A DNA stretch of 6,800 nt from Candidatus Cloacimonadota bacterium (lineage in GTDB: Bacteria > Cloacimonadota > Cloacimonadia > Cloacimonadales > TCS61): positions 1-6,800 of the forward strand of contig JAMOPB010000442.1 in NCBI GenBank assembly GCA_027064945.1, given 5' to 3'. Below the pieces are notes generated by a model. That model was not told where the DNA came from, did not search any database, and saw nothing but the letters and a program-made list of their open reading frames with translations. How positions within the stretch are numbered: the stretch's first letter is position 1; each line of letters begins with the position of its first letter. The position numbers and the translations under genes are program-made. Shown here piece by piece: positions 6,128 through 6,800 of this stretch.

Positions 6128-6800
6128 TCAGTTAATGATTTTCCCATTTTTAATTATTGTTTCAACGTTATTACTTCCAAAATGATATGGCAAGAATTGA
6201 TAACTTGGCATATCCATAATTAGAATATCAGCTTTCTTTCCAACTTCAATTGAACCAACTTTATCACCTCTTTCAAGAGCATAAGCAGCGTTAATTGTAC
6301 TTGCCGTAATAGCTTCCGCAACAGTCATTTTCATTTGTAGGCATGCTAAAGTTATCACAAATTGCATACTATCACAATTGCAAGAACCAGGATTATAATC
6401 TGTAGCAAGTGCAACCGGACAACCTGCAGAAATCATATCTCGAGCACGAGCATATTTTGGCATTCCTAAAGAGAAAATTGTTCCAGGTAATAGAGTAGCG
6501 ATAACGCCATTATCACGCATGGCAGCGATTCCTTCATCTGAGCAAGCACCAAGATGATCAGCTGAGACAGCTTTCAATTCTCCTGCTAATTCAGCACCTC
6601 CAATTGGTTCAATCTCGTCTGCATGCATACGAATTTTAAATCCTAAATCTTTGGCAGTTTGCAAAATATCACGTGATTGTTCTATATTATAAACATGATC
6701 TTCAGTAAAAATATCCACATATTTAGCTAATCCTGATTTTTTTACTTCCGGCATCATCTCTTCTTTCAAAATGCGAATATATTCTTCTTTATTATCTTTA
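6128..6800 (-). CDS. hutI: Imidazolonepropionase, C-terminal half; 5' end outside window
   Basis: HutI hydrolyses 4-imidazolone-5-propionate to N-formimino-L-glutamate, the third step of histidine degradation. It is a cytoplasmic metal-dependent amidohydrolase. The frame stays open to the right edge, so 223 residues of an enzyme usually near 410 are seen, ending at TGA (6130-6128). The ATG at 6769 is internal: ten codons upstream of it (KDNKEEYIRI) continue the family pattern. Visible active-site residues, with Bacillus subtilis numbers: His in MHADE (codon 6625-6623; His249, metal), Glu three residues later (Glu252), His in SADHL (codon 6556-6554; His272) and Asp in ATDYNPGS (Asp324, metal). 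Their spacings (23 and 75 residues) equal those in the B. subtilis enzyme. The N-terminal HxH metal pair lies outside the window. The end (LPYHFGSNNVETIIKNGKII) is typical. One oddity is a Cys-x-Cys just after the NPGS motif. No other hut gene is in view. Confidence 0.96.
   Translation of the reverse strand, partial: KDNKEEYIRILKEEMMPEVKKSGLAKYVDIFTEDHVYNIEQSRDILQTAKDLGFKIRMHADEIEPIGGAELAGELKAVSADHLGACSDEGIAAMRDNGVIATLLPGTIFSLGMPKYARARDMISAGCPVALATDYNPGSCNCDSMQFVITLACLQMKMTVAEAITASTINAAYALERGDKVGSIEVGKKADILIMDMPSYQFLPYHFGSNNVETIIKNGKIIN

Overview
The window looks like part of an AT-rich bacterial chromosome (G+C near one third by eye) from the Fibrobacteres-Chlorobi-Bacteroidetes side of the tree, most likely a Candidatus Cloacimonadota-type organism. 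The main clue is the first gene: a secreted multidomain protein ending in a YPNPFNPTTTI-type C-terminal sorting domain, as is typical of Cloacimonadota, Ignavibacteria, Calditrichota and relatives. Sense codons, Shine-Dalgarno sites (GGGAG, AAGGAG, AAGGA) and T-tailed hairpin terminators are all ordinary bacterial ones. The taxonomic call is inference.

Layout: (1) 2-1651, plus strand: the 3' part of a large secreted protein. The open frame enters from the left edge, and its first ~45 residues are the end of a C10 (streptopain-type) cysteine peptidase domain. Beta-rich modules and a sorting domain follow. (2) 1681-1730: hairpin terminator. (3) 1803-3719: soluble PAS-PAS-GAF sensor histidine kinase with its own promoter-like region and no response regulator in view. 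(4) 3901-5145: ornithine aminotransferase (rocD) with every checked active-site residue. (5) 5162-5199: strong terminator. (6) 5215-6033: lipoprotein resembling NMT1/SsuA-type solute-binding proteins, starting only 15 bases after that terminator. (7) 6070-6111: bidirectional terminator between convergent genes. (8) 6128-6800, minus strand: C-terminal half of imidazolonepropionase (hutI), cut by the right edge.

The genes are mostly separate transcription units, not one operon. A loose theme is amino-acid use: a secreted peptidase could release peptides, RocD converts ornithine to glutamate semialdehyde, and HutI works in histidine breakdown to glutamate. That would suit a protein- or amino-acid-fermenting organism, but the link is inference from neighbourhood. 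I see no CRISPR array, RNA gene, mobile element or defence system. The points most worth a second look are the hidden C10 peptidase, the terminator placed directly before the lipoprotein gene, the orphan solute-binding protein, and a marked excess of the tetranucleotide CCGG in coding sequence.
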